Shown: in pieces, positions 34,156-43,044 of the stretch
How the letters are laid out: each line of letters begins with the position of its first letter
Numbering within the stretch: position 1 is the first letter of the stretch
Assembly: GCA_023953845.1 (NCBI GenBank)
Contig: JAMLJC010000001.1
Coordinates: forward strand, 1,364,001-1,428,000
Length of the DNA: 64,000 bases
Source of the DNA: Rhizobiaceae bacterium
GTDB taxonomy: Bacteria > Pseudomonadota > Alphaproteobacteria > Rhizobiales > Rhizobiaceae
Reading direction: 5' to 3'
The notes under the pieces: model-generated
Database searches by the model: none
What the model was told of the DNA's origin: nothing
Seen by the model: the letters and a program-made list of their open reading frames with translations, nothing else
Program-made: the position numbers and the translations under genes

Positions 34156-34828
34156 CGCACGCCTCCAGCTCGAAGTCCGCACTCTCTCCGGCGCGCGCCC
34201 GTATGAGCTCGACCAGCCAGCGGTGACGGCCGACGCCAGGAACCGGGAGAGGCCGTGACGGCAGGACGGAAACCCGCCATCTTGTCGATGCCGCGGTCGG
34301 CTGTCCGAAGTCGGCCGCTTCCGTCTGGCGTCGCCAGCGGCGCAGCGCGATGCCCATCGTTCGTGACGCTTCCGCTGCCAGTTGCAGCCGCCGGGACGTC
34401 GTCATGGAGAGGTGAGAGACCTCTGCCACCACGCAGCCCAATCCACCGTGGCGAAGTCCTTCCTCGAAGCACGATAGGACCGACTTCTCGTCGTGCGCCT
34501 CGACATAGATTATGCGATCCGGAGTCAGCCCTGCCTGGGCAATCGCCGGTGCGAAGAGATCGCGTCTCGTAATACACCACAGCACCTTCCCATTCGTCCG
34601 CGCAGCAATGCCTGCCACGAACAGAGCTGCCGCCGCACCGTCCACCGCTCCGGTGCCGCCGCCAGCGACCTCATGCAGCGCTCCGAGCGCCAGACCTCCA
34701 CCAGGAAGCCTGGAGTCGACCGCCTGAAGTCCGAACGGCAGGACTTCACGAGCCTGCCTACGGCCGGCTTCGATCACCGCGATGCTCGCTCGGAGGGCCT
34801 GTACGTCCGCCTTAGACACCGTATTCAC
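34070..34828 (-). CDS. imuA: ImuA, RecA-like SOS mutagenesis protein
   Basis: The 252-aa product is RecA/SulA-like, with VDSRLPGGGLALGALHEVAGGGTG at residues 46-70 in the place of the Walker A region and DRIIYVEAHDEKSVLSCFEEGLR later. It starts with GTG 34828; a second GTG at 34819 has better spacing from a GAGG. ImuA acts with ImuB and DnaE2 in translesion synthesis. A perfect LexA box lies 18 bases upstream. Confidence 0.9.
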   Translation of the reverse strand: MNTVSKADVQALRASIAVIEAGRRQAREVLPFGLQAVDSRLPGGGLALGALHEVAGGGTGAVDGAAAALFVAGIAARTNGKVLWCITRRDLFAPAIAQAGLTPDRIIYVEAHDEKSVLSCFEEGLRHGGLGCVVAEVSHLSMTTSRRLQLAAEASRTMGIALRRWRRQTEAADFGQPTAASTRWRVSVLPSRPLPVPGVGRHRWLVELIRARAGESADFELEACDEQGRLGLPRELSNESVQTGLGRRYASG

Positions 34829-34845
34829 CTCGGTATACGGACAAT

Positions 34846-34860
34846 GTTCCTATTTCGTTC
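34846..34860 (-). promoter_or_regulatory. LexA (SOS) box of imuA-imuB
   Basis: GTTCCTATTTCGTTC, the same 15 bases as at dnaE2 (an 18-base identity including flanks ATG and T), matches GTTC-N7-GTTC. It lies just upstream of the imuA start. Confidence 0.88.
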
Positions 34861-35115
34861 TGGTTCGAGCGTCGAGTCGAAAATTCTCGCTCCGCCGTTC
34901 AACGGTATCCGCCGGGCGCGAAAGCAGACACAGTCGACTGGCGTGGTGACAAAGCGCTGCAGGCAACTGTCCGCAAGATCGATCCGGCAGCCGTAACCAA
35001 GGGTGTCTGCCCTTGGGGTCGAGGAGAGGGCACGCGCATGACGTGGCGCTATGCTCATTCTTCGGTGGGAGGTGCGACCGACTGGTCCCCGTTTGCGGCC
35101 CTGTATAGATAGGAC

Positions 35116-35135
35116 ATAACCGGGTTTCCGGTTAT
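35116..35135. repeat. Dispersed 20-bp palindrome, copy 3
   Basis: ATAACCGGGTTTCCGGTTAT has perfect 8-bp arms around GTTT and is followed by CGG, as copy 4 is. It lies in the 390-bp gap between the imuA promoter and the vsr stop, at the left edge of the defence-like module. Apart from this and the LexA box I see nothing in the gap. Confidence 0.8.
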
Positions 35136-35218
35136 CGGAATCCCGCCTCCACCGGGGAATGAACGACATCGGAGGTGGGCTGCGGCGGCATCATCCCGTC
35201 GGCACGTTCGAGGAGGTG

Positions 35219-35695
35219 TCAGCCCTTTGATCGCGATCCGCTTTGATCCGGGGCTGCGCTTGCTCGGGCTTCGGCAATGGCAGTGCCGGGGGACAGGAAC
35301 GCGCGCAGTTTCTCCTTCAGGGTTTCCGTATCACGCTTCTTTGTCTCGCACTCCCATATCTTCAGCACGCTCCATCCGTTGGCTTTAAGCTGTAGCGTCT
35401 GCTCCCTGTCGCGCTCGACGTTCCTTAGGATCTTGGCCTTCCAGAATTCCGTTCTGGTTATCGGTAGCCTCCCCTTGCCGCAGTCATGTCCATGCCAGAA
35501 GCAGCCGTGGACAAAGATCACCTTCCGCTGTCTACGGAACACGATATCCGGCCGACCGGGGAGATCCGCCTGATGAAGGCGATAGCGATATGCCATCGCG
35601 TGGAGCAAACGACGGACGGCCATCTCGGGTGCCGTGTTCGCGGATTTGACAGCTGACATCAGGCGACTGCGCTCAATGGGATTGTAGATATCCAT
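35219..35695 (-). CDS. vsr: Very short patch repair endonuclease (Vsr)
   Basis: From ATG 35695 the protein is 158 aa, the usual Vsr length; 33 upstream in-frame codons are not needed. Recognisable Vsr segments are RSRLMSAVKSANTAPEMAVRRLL, YRLHQADLPGRPDIVFRRQRKVIFVHGCFWHGHDC (with the catalytic Asp and the zinc/metal HGCFWHGHDC site) and LKANGWSVLKIWECE. Vsr nicks T:G mismatches that arise by deamination of 5-methylcytosine. It is divergent from a cytosine methyltransferase gene, its functional partner. Confidence 0.95.
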   Translation of the reverse strand: MDIYNPIERSRLMSAVKSANTAPEMAVRRLLHAMAYRYRLHQADLPGRPDIVFRRQRKVIFVHGCFWHGHDCGKGRLPITRTEFWKAKILRNVERDREQTLQLKANGWSVLKIWECETKKRDTETLKEKLRAFLSPGTAIAEARASAAPDQSGSRSKG

Positions 35696-35829
35696 GCCTG
35701 GCGGTATCCGACGTGCAAAACGCGAGAAACTATCGATGCGGTGTTGCACAGGAGAAAATGCCGCACGGCTAGGCTTTTCGTTACGAGCTTGCAATAAACG
35801 GTCGGAGCGCTCTGCAACTCTTTGGAACG

Positions 35830-36906
35830 ATGCCCGACACTCCCGAACGATCCGATCGCCAGCTGAAGGTAGTTGATTTCTTTTGCGGTGCCGGGGGCAT
35901 GAGCTTTGGCCTGTCCCAGGCGGGATTGCGGATTCTGGCTGGGATCGACAACTCGAAGGACTGCCAGAAGACCTACGAAGCGAACGTTCCCGGCGCGAAG
36001 TACATCCGTCGCGATCTCACCCGGCTTTCTACGAGGGAGCTGGCGCGGCGCCTGGGCATTGCTCCCGATGACCCGCATCTGGTCTTCTGTGGGTGTTCGC
36101 CATGTCAGTTCTGGAGCAAGATCCGCACCGACAAGACCAAGTCAGTGCGCACCGCGTTCCTGCTGAAGCAATTCCAGAAGTTCATAAAGGCTTTCCGGCC
36201 CGGATTTGTCGTCGTCGAGAACGTACCCGGCCTATTCCGCAGGAAGGACAACGACATCCTGCGCGACTTCCACGATTTCCTGCGTCGGCTTGGGTATGAT
36301 TTCGCCCACGATATCGTCAACGCGCATCATTATGGAGTACCGCAGAACCGCTTGCGGTACCTCCTCATTGCATCGCGCTTCAGCAAGCTTGAGACCCTCC
36401 CGCCTCCTTCCGAGGGCAGCGGCTTGAGCGTCAAGGATGTAATCGGAGCGGCCAACGGTTTCCCCCGCATCGCCGCAGGCCACCGGGATGCCACCGAGTT
36501 CATCCACACGACCATGGCGCTTTCCGAAAAGAACCAACGTCGGATACGCTTGACGCCAGCTGACGGCGGTAACCGCACGTCATGGGCAGGCGACGACGAG
36601 CTTCAGATCGACGCCTATCGCGGGCGGGACAACGTATTCAGGGATGTCTATGGCCGAATGTCGTGGGACAAGCCCGCTCCCACGATCACCACGCGCTTCC
36701 ACAGCTTGAGCAATGGCCGCTTCGGCCATCCGGAGGAGCATCGGGCCATCTCCATCAGGGAAGGCGCGTCGCTGCAGACCTTCCCCCGGGACTACACTTT
36801 CTTTTCCAGCAACCTTGATGGCCTGGCAAGGCAGATCGGAAACGCGGTGCCTCCGGAACTCGCCCGGCATATCGGCAGGCATCTGATAGCGGTGAACGAT
36901 GGCTAA
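35830..36906 (+). CDS. DNA (cytosine-5-)-methyltransferase
   Basis: The 358-aa C5-methyltransferase shows motif I VVDFFCGAGGMSFGLSQAG, motif IV CGCSPCQFWS with the catalytic cysteine of the PCQ loop, motif VI VVVENVPGL, motif VIII-like region and motif X GNAVPPELARHIG. It would methylate cytosine in a specific sequence. The recognition sequence cannot be read from the protein. Its stop overlaps the start of the 1000-aa GHKL gene by 8 bases, and Vsr is divergent, so it is part of a modification/defence module. Confidence 0.95.
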   Translation: MPDTPERSDRQLKVVDFFCGAGGMSFGLSQAGLRILAGIDNSKDCQKTYEANVPGAKYIRRDLTRLSTRELARRLGIAPDDPHLVFCGCSPCQFWSKIRTDKTKSVRTAFLLKQFQKFIKAFRPGFVVVENVPGLFRRKDNDILRDFHDFLRRLGYDFAHDIVNAHHYGVPQNRLRYLLIASRFSKLETLPPPSEGSGLSVKDVIGAANGFPRIAAGHRDATEFIHTTMALSEKNQRRIRLTPADGGNRTSWAGDDELQIDAYRGRDNVFRDVYGRMSWDKPAPTITTRFHSLSNGRFGHPEEHRAISIREGASLQTFPRDYTFFSSNLDGLARQIGNAVPPELARHIGRHLIAVNDG

Positions 36907-39901
36907 GATCCAGACGCGCGCACGTGCGGTCGATATGCTGGGTCGGCAGCAGATCGCAGGCGTGCAGAACGCGCTGGCAGAGCTTTTCAAGAATGCCTTC
37001 GATGCTTACGCCGACCGGATAGCGGTGGACCACTTCGAAGATTTCGGCGCCAACGGAGAAGGCTTCCTTCTGATCCGCGACGACGGGTTCGGGATGACGG
37101 AGGAGGACTTCATAGGGAAGTGGCTTGTTCTCGGTACGGAGAGCAAGGCTCGTCTCGAGCCGCCCTACATACCAGAAGGCAAGGCGCGTCGGCCCGTCAT
37201 GGGCGAGAAGGGCATCGGCCGTCTCGCGATTGCCCTTCTCGGAGAACAGATGCTCGTCCTTACGAGGGCAAGGAGGGCAGAGGGGGTTCACGACCTGGTC
37301 GTCGGTCTTGTCCATTGGGGCCTGTTCGAGATACCCGGGATCAATCTCGATCAGATCGACGTTCCGGTCTCGACCGTTTCCGACGGTGGCCTGCCCTCCC
37401 CGGAACTTCTCGCAGGGATGCGAAATCAGCTGACCGAATGCGTTGACCGGCTGAACGCGGGCCGACCTGAGCTGGACCTCTCCAGGATCAAGGCTCAAAT
37501 CGATTCCTTCGCTCCGGATGTCTCCAGCGTCTACAGGTTCCTGAAGTCCGCCGAGACCGACGAGGTCCACCTCACCCTCGAAGACGGTGGGATCGGAACG
37601 CATTTCCTGATTGCCCCGAGCAATCCCGTCATCCGCATGGAGATGCAGACGGAGCTGAGGGAAAGCGACTACGGCTTCCGCAAGCAACTGCTGGGGTTCG
37701 CCGACACGGTCTTTGCCTCGGAACCGGGCATCCCCTTCTCAACCTCCCTAAGGCGATGGGGTCCGGGAGATGTCGTCGGCACCGAACTGCTCGACCCGGC
37801 TACGTTCTTCAACAGGGACGAGTTGGTGAACGACTCGGACCATTACCTCTCTGGCACCGTGGACGAGTTCGGGCAGTTCTCGGGAACGCTGCGTGTCTAC
37901 GGAGATACCTATCAGCCCCTGGAGATCCCCTGGAGTGGGGCCAGCGGACGCGAGACGAGATGCGGTCCGTTCGCCCTCAGCTTCGGCTACCTGATGGGAC
38001 GGAATTCGGAGTCACGCCTGCCCCCGGAGAAGTGGGCTCCACTAAACGAGAAGCTTGATCATGTCGGGGGCATATACATCTACCGGGAAGGCATTCGCAT
38101 CCTTCCCTATGGAGACGGTTCGTTCGACTGGCTCGAGGTCGAGAAGCGGCGCTCCAAGAGCGCGGGCTATTACTTCTTCTCGTACCGTCGGATGTTCGGA
38201 GCCGTGCAGCTCAAGCGGGGCTTGAACGACGAGCTGAAGGAGAAGGCGGGGCGCGAAGGCTTCCAGCAGAATGAGGCCTACCGCCAGTTCAGGGATATCC
38301 TGATGAACCTCCTGGTGCAGCTCGCAGCTGAATTCTTCCGGAGCACGGCGCCGAATGCCGCGACCTTCGAGAAGGTTCAGGCTGAGCTGAAGAAGCAGTC
38401 CCAGGCTCTCGAACGTCAACGGAAGCGGTCCCAGGCACGCAGGCAGACCTTCATCCAAGGGCTTCAGACGTTTTCGGCAGATCTCGATGCGGGATTGCCC
38501 GATTCCGAGGTCGCGAACCTGCTGAAGGTCGCGCGCTCCAGGATGGATGCTGCAGCGCGACTGCAAGACCAGGACAAGGCAGCCGCCGCCCTGGTGAGGG
38601 CGGAACAGGATGCCATGAGTTCGCTGGCGGCGCTGCGGGGGAAGTACACCCGGAAGCGCCCGACCGGGGTGGCCCTTGGACGCGAGCTCCAGCGCGATTG
38701 GGAGGGCTATCTCGCTGCACGCGACCGCCTGGAAACAGAGGTGTTCGCCCCTTTCGAGCAGGAGGTAAGCAACACGCTCGGAGCGGTCGCGGCTCAAGCC
38801 CGAGTCTACATCGACCAGCGCAAGCGGCTAGAGGAGCGCCTCAAGCTCTTAGCGGCCGAACGCAAGAAGGAGCTAGCCGAGGCATCCCGTCAGGCCAACG
38901 CCACGGCAACGGAAACACGCCAGACCGTCTTCACCATAGCGGAACGCGCCAGACTCGCATTGGATGAGACGGTCCGGTCGATCGAGGCCGATCTCCATCG
39001 GACGGATCTCGCCACGATGGCCCCTGACAGGATCGAGTCCCTTCGCCGACAGTGGGAGGAACACCTGACCGAGGTGGAAGGGCGTCATCGCGATTCTCTC
39101 ATGGCGGCTCGCGACATGCTCGCCTCGCTCGCCGAGAACCTGCTGTCTTCGGGTGGCGAGGAACCAGCCCAGATCATGCAGGCGCTCGAGGAGCGGGTCA
39201 TGGCGCTCGAGGAACAGGCCGACGAGGATTTCGAGATGGTGCAGCTGGGACTTGCCGTGGCCATCATCAATCACGAGTTCGCGGCATCGATCAGCAGCGT
39301 GCGGAAAAGCGTGCAGCAGCTGGGCCAATTGTCACGCCGGGCCGACGGGCTGCGCCCGCTCTACGAGTCGATCCGGACGAACTTCGAACACCTGGACGGC
39401 CACCTCAACCTGTTCACCCCGCTCCAGAGGCGGCTGCACAGATCAAGGGTCCGGATCGAAGGCGCCGATATCCGCAACTACTGCACGGCCCTTTTCGCAA
39501 ACCGCCTCGAGCGGCACCGTGTCGAGTTCAGGGCCACGGACCGCCTCCTAAAGACCGTCGTAGAGTGCTACCCCTCGACGCTGTACCCGGCCATCATCAA
39601 CATCGTCGACAACGCGATCTACTGGCTAAGCCAGGTGAAGGGGGCTCGCTTCATTGAGCTCGATGCCGACGAAGACACGATTTACATCTCCAACAACGGG
39701 CCCGCAATCGAGGCTCGCGATGCAGAACGCATCTTCGAGCGCAGCTTTAGCAGAAAGGTAGGCGGGCGAGGACTGGGCCTTTTCATTTCCAGCCAGGCTC
39801 TGAAGGCAGAGGGAATGAACCTCTCGATAGTTGATGCCCCTCGATCTGGTGCCAACGTCACCTTCGCCATCACACTCGACACTCGTGGAGCGAACCCTTG
39901 A
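36899..39901 (+). CDS. 1000-aa protein with two GHKL ATPase domains (MutL/Hsp90-like and histidine-kinase-like)
   Basis: The N-terminal domain has all GHKL motifs: N box AELFKNAFDAYAD (Glu28, Asn32), G1 RDDGFGM (61-66) and G2 MGEKGIGRLA (101-110), as in MutL/Hsp90/MORC-like ATPases. A long charged, heptad-rich coiled coil spans about residues 480-760. The C-terminus looks like a histidine kinase: INHEF with His792 in an H-box-like helix, N box IINIVDNAIYWL (about 899-910), SNNGPAI, IFERSFSRK and GGRGLGLFISS (about 955-970). It overlaps the methyltransferase upstream and the receiver-domain gene downstream by 4 bases. Role inferred: ATP-driven sensing and phosphotransfer controlling a defence effector. 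Confidence 0.85.
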   Translation: MAKIQTRARAVDMLGRQQIAGVQNALAELFKNAFDAYADRIAVDHFEDFGANGEGFLLIRDDGFGMTEEDFIGKWLVLGTESKARLEPPYIPEGKARRPVMGEKGIGRLAIALLGEQMLVLTRARRAEGVHDLVVGLVHWGLFEIPGINLDQIDVPVSTVSDGGLPSPELLAGMRNQLTECVDRLNAGRPELDLSRIKAQIDSFAPDVSSVYRFLKSAETDEVHLTLEDGGIGTHFLIAPSNPVIRMEMQTELRESDYGFRKQLLGFADTVFASEPGIPFSTSLRRWGPGDVVGTELLDPATFFNRDELVNDSDHYLSGTVDEFGQFSGTLRVYGDTYQPLEIPWSGASGRETRCGPFALSFGYLMGRNSESRLPPEKWAPLNEKLDHVGGIYIYREGIRILPYGDGSFDWLEVEKRRSKSAGYYFFSYRRMFGAVQLKRGLNDELKEKAGREGFQQNEAYRQFRDILMNLLVQLAAEFFRSTAPNAATFEKVQAELKKQSQALERQRKRSQARRQTFIQGLQTFSADLDAGLPDSEVANLLKVARSRMDAAARLQDQDKAAAALVRAEQDAMSSLAALRGKYTRKRPTGVALGRELQRDWEGYLAARDRLETEVFAPFEQEVSNTLGAVAAQARVYIDQRKRLEERLKLLAAERKKELAEASRQANATATETRQTVFTIAERARLALDETVRSIEADLHRTDLATMAPDRIESLRRQWEEHLTEVEGRHRDSLMAARDMLASLAENLLSSGGEEPAQIMQALEERVMALEEQADEDFEMVQLGLAVAIINHEFAASISSVRKSVQQLGQLSRRADGLRPLYESIRTNFEHLDGHLNLFTPLQRRLHRSRVRIEGADIRNYCTALFANRLERHRVEFRATDRLLKTVVECYPSTLYPAIINIVDNAIYWLSQVKGARFIELDADEDTIYISNNGPAIEARDAERIFERSFSRKVGGRGLGLFISSQALKAEGMNLSIVDAPRSGANVTFAITLDTRGANP

Positions 39902-41637
39902 GCGAGGTCCAAGACTACTCCCTGACCGCGACGAAGCGCTATCTGCAGAGCGTAGTCTTCGTGGATGACAAGCTCTACCACCGTGTCTCGTACGCGGGAG
40001 ATGTGAAGGTCGAAACGCCGACCTCCATGAAGATATTCGCCTCACGCACCGACAGGAAGCCCATCGCCAAGGCTGCGCGCAGGCCCCAATCCTCGGAGGA
40101 ATCTCCAGCCGATCCCCCAATCAAGGAACCGACGGAAACGACCAAGGGTGGACCAGAGGTGCCGCTCAAGCTCTATGATGAGGTGGCCGCTGCAATGTCG
40201 GAAGGGCGAGAGCCCGCCGAGGTTTTCAATGCCAAGGATTTGGTAGCAAGTTTTGCCAGGAACCGCATCGTCTGCGCGCTCTACGAGCCGGAGAAGGATT
40301 TCGCGACCGACCCCGACTCGGACATATTCAAGCTTTGCGAGCGTGCCGACGCGGTCATCTTCGACTGGGATCTCTACAAGGATGCAGGACAAAGCGTTCT
40401 GACCCTCATTTCAGGACTCGTCGCGGAGGGCCAGACTACGGTCCCGCACCATGTGCGGCTTTGCGCGATCTACACGTCGATGCCGGACCTCGCGAAAGTC
40501 GCCAATACGATCTTCGAACAGCTCATGAGCGACGGAGCGACAGTCGAACCTCTCGACAAAGATCCCCTGATCCTGATCGCAGGGTCCACCCGGATCGTGG
40601 TTCTAGGAAAACCTGCGCCCGGACGCCTACCCGACCAGAAGCGTGCTGAGGTTAAGGAAAGCGATCTCGCGGATCGCGTCATCGACGAATTTGCATCCAT
40701 GCACGAAGGGATCCTTCCCTCCCTTGTGCTCAACAGCTTGGCCGCCATCCGGAGCAACTCAAAGAAAATCCTAGACAAGTTCCGGAGGGATCTGGACGGA
40801 GCCTTCCTCGTACATCGCGGAGCCGTCTATCCAGACGACGAAGCTTTTGAACAGATACCGGAACTGCTCGCGGAAGAGGCGCTTGCGGTCATGATCGACA
40901 CCGCCTCCCTCAAGACGGAGCTCGCCAACAAACTCGTTGCTGAATTGGCCGATGCCTTCAAGCTCACGCTGGATTGGGCTGCAAAACCCGGCAGGGTCAC
41001 GCCGGCTGCAGGTGTCTTCGCTACCCGGTTCCTGAAGGAGGGCCGCGGAGGCGTGAAGGAGGATGTCAAGGTTGACAAGAAGCGGATCGAACAGCTGCAC
41101 GAGGCGTTGGATCAAACGAAGACGGCCCATCTCAGGCTGGCGAGCCTCTACAACACCAGGACGCAGTACGGAACGCGCCGCGACCTCTGTTTTGGAACGA
41201 TCATCCGGACGGTAACAGAGCAGGAAGCCGAGTACTCGGTTTGCCTGATGCCTCTGTGTGACAGCATCCGCCTTGACAGCACAGCAGGGAAGACCTTCCG
41301 CTTTCCGTTCTGGCGGCTGCAGACGGGTGCCGTGAAGGGTTCGAAAGGCATAGTCGTGGAGTTGCCGGAAACAGGTGACTACCTGGAGCTTCACAGCTAC
41401 GGGAAGCCGCGCGACCGCATGTGGATCGGCGAATTCGAGGCATCTGACACGAGGACCGTTGCCGCCTCGCGCGAAGATGGACGATACCTCTACCGCAGAA
41501 AGGACCAGGAAGTTACCCTGGAGTGGATCGCGCAGCTGAAACCTGGTCATGCGCAACGTATTGCCCACGACATCGGCTCCGCGTTCTCCCGGGTGGGGGT
41601 GCTCGAAGCCGAATGGCTGAGGTGGCAGTCGGAGTAG
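39898..41637 (+). CDS. Receiver-domain-like protein, 579 aa
   Basis: Residues 15-200 look like an expanded receiver domain: QSVVFVDDKLY (acidic pair Asp23-Asp24), DAVIFDWDLYKDAGQ with candidate phosphoacceptor Asp156, and LCAIYTSMPDL with the conserved Thr/Ser position. A proline- and charge-rich insert lies between the first strand and the rest. The remaining about 380 residues match no family I recognise and have no obvious DNA-binding motif. The ATG overlaps the stop of the GHKL/kinase gene (ATGA... TTGAGCG junction), so it is probably that protein's phosphotransfer partner. Inference: a signalling adaptor or effector. Confidence 0.7.
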   Translation: MSEVQDYSLTATKRYLQSVVFVDDKLYHRVSYAGDVKVETPTSMKIFASRTDRKPIAKAARRPQSSEESPADPPIKEPTETTKGGPEVPLKLYDEVAAAMSEGREPAEVFNAKDLVASFARNRIVCALYEPEKDFATDPDSDIFKLCERADAVIFDWDLYKDAGQSVLTLISGLVAEGQTTVPHHVRLCAIYTSMPDLAKVANTIFEQLMSDGATVEPLDKDPLILIAGSTRIVVLGKPAPGRLPDQKRAEVKESDLADRVIDEFASMHEGILPSLVLNSLAAIRSNSKKILDKFRRDLDGAFLVHRGAVYPDDEAFEQIPELLAEEALAVMIDTASLKTELANKLVAELADAFKLTLDWAAKPGRVTPAAGVFATRFLKEGRGGVKEDVKVDKKRIEQLHEALDQTKTAHLRLASLYNTRTQYGTRRDLCFGTIIRTVTEQEAEYSVCLMPLCDSIRLDSTAGKTFRFPFWRLQTGAVKGSKGIVVELPETGDYLELHSYGKPRDRMWIGEFEASDTRTVAASREDGRYLYRRKDQEVTLEWIAQLKPGHAQRIAHDIGSAFSRVGVLEAEWLRWQSE

Positions 41638-41780
41638 GTGCGGACGAACCATGAAAAATCCAACAGCCGGCCAGATGCCGTTGGCAATTCGGGCATGATA
41701 ATAGGTTCGATACCGACCGCCCTCATCATTCGCTCGCACCCGATGTTCACAGGCGACCGCTCGGCCGCTATTGTCCGCCA

Positions 41781-42620
41781 ATGGCTGGTAGAGAATGGTC
41801 GGATGAGGAGAACGAGGCGACCATCGCCGAATACTTCGACATGCTCGCCATGGAGTTCCGCGGACAGCCCTTCAGCAAGGCCGAGCATAACCGGGCGCTC
41901 CAGCACGTGACGGGCCGCGGCCGCGGCTCTATCGAGTACAAGCACCAGAACATCAGCGCCGTCTTGATGGGTCTCGGCGAAGCCTGGATCGACGGCTACA
42001 AGCCAGCCTTCAATTACCAGCGCACCCTTGAGACCGCCGTTGTCAGCTGGCTTGAAGCACATCCGGACTGGCTTGAACGGGCCCCGGCCTACAGTCCCTC
42101 TGTCACAGCCGAGGTCAAGGAGCCGCATTCCCTTTGGGTCGGGCCTCCGCCAACGCTCTCGAACCAGCCCGATCCGACGGAGCTTCAACACGCCATGGCG
42201 GTCGCGGCTCGCCACGACGTGGCGGGGCGGGATGAACGCAACCGTGCACTCGGACGAAGCGGTGAGGCGCTCGTGGTCCGCCATGAACGCCAGTCCCTGT
42301 TGCAGGCTGGGCGCCGGGACCTGGCCGATCGTGTTAGGTGGGTGTCGGATCTGGACGGGGACGGTGCCGGATACGACATCGTCTCGTACCAGCCCGATGG
42401 ACGCGAGCGTCTCATCGAAGTCAAGACTACTAACGGCTGGGAGCGGACCCCCTTCCACATTTCGGCCAACGAGCTTGCCGTGTCGAAAGAGCGGCAATCC
42501 TGCTGGACCCTCCTGCGACTGTGGAATTTCTCCCGGGAGCCGAAGGCATTCGAGCTGTATCCTCCTCTGGAAGCGCACGTCGCGCTGACCCCGACCAGCT
42601 TCCTCGCGATCGTCCGGTGA
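41781..42620 (+). CDS. DUF3883 domain protein, putative nuclease
   Basis: The 279-aa product has an N-terminal helical part (WSDEENEATIAEYFDMLAMEF and KAEHNRALQHVTGRGRGSIEYKHQNISAVL), also seen at the start of several restriction-associated proteins. The C-terminal DUF3883 domain includes NRALGRSGEALVVRHER, DGDGAGYDIVSYQPDGRERLIEVKTTNG (Glu213, Lys215) and PFHISANELAVSKE. Asp...ExK gives a PD-(D/E)XK nuclease-like arrangement. DUF3883 is frequent in restriction and defence loci. It is separated from the receiver gene by 143 bases and is the last gene before palindrome copy 4. Confidence 0.8.
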   Translation: MAGREWSDEENEATIAEYFDMLAMEFRGQPFSKAEHNRALQHVTGRGRGSIEYKHQNISAVLMGLGEAWIDGYKPAFNYQRTLETAVVSWLEAHPDWLERAPAYSPSVTAEVKEPHSLWVGPPPTLSNQPDPTELQHAMAVAARHDVAGRDERNRALGRSGEALVVRHERQSLLQAGRRDLADRVRWVSDLDGDGAGYDIVSYQPDGRERLIEVKTTNGWERTPFHISANELAVSKERQSCWTLLRLWNFSREPKAFELYPPLEAHVALTPTSFLAIVR

Positions 42621-42722
42621 CGAGATCACTGTGGGTCGGCCGCAGATCAATGCGACCCGCATCTCGGATCAGGCCCGCAGGCTCGGGCACGCGTTCTGGA
42701 CCCATGGTCTGCCAACGAATAG

Positions 42723-42742
42723 ATAACCGGGAAAGCGGTTAT
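42723..42742. repeat. Dispersed 20-bp palindrome, copy 4
   Basis: ATAACCGGGAAAGCGGTTAT has 8-bp arms with one mismatch, followed by CGG as in copy 3. It lies in the 424-bp gap (42621-43044) between the DUF3883 gene and the first recombinase gene. Nothing else in that gap is recognisable. Confidence 0.8.
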
Positions 42743-43044
42743 CGGCACCAGTCAGCGGGCCACCCGGAGGACGCACGCTCCGACTGCGGGTCAGACTGGC
42801 AACAAGCCTGATATTGCACCCTCATGCCGCTCGAGCGTCCGCCGCTCTCTCCCTGGAACCAAGCGAACCCGGACCGTGATGAGACATGTTCCGTCGCCGT
42901 TCCGATAAAGCATTCCTGATCGAAACCGATACATCTTGTTAATCCTGTCCCCTGTCGATGTTCAAACTTGCCCGAAGCTCCGCGTGCCGGTGATTTCTTA
43001 AGTACTGATGCCGTAGCCGGATCCGCAGTGGCGGGGGCTGCGGG

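Noticed and set aside
35696..35794. 33-codon N-terminal extension of Vsr
   Set aside because: Standard Vsr proteins begin near MDIYNPIERSRLM, and the extension would sit in the divergent dcm promoter.
41638..41780. Possible small gene between the receiver and DUF3883 genes
   Set aside because: No frame with a start and ribosome-binding site fills the 143 bases convincingly.
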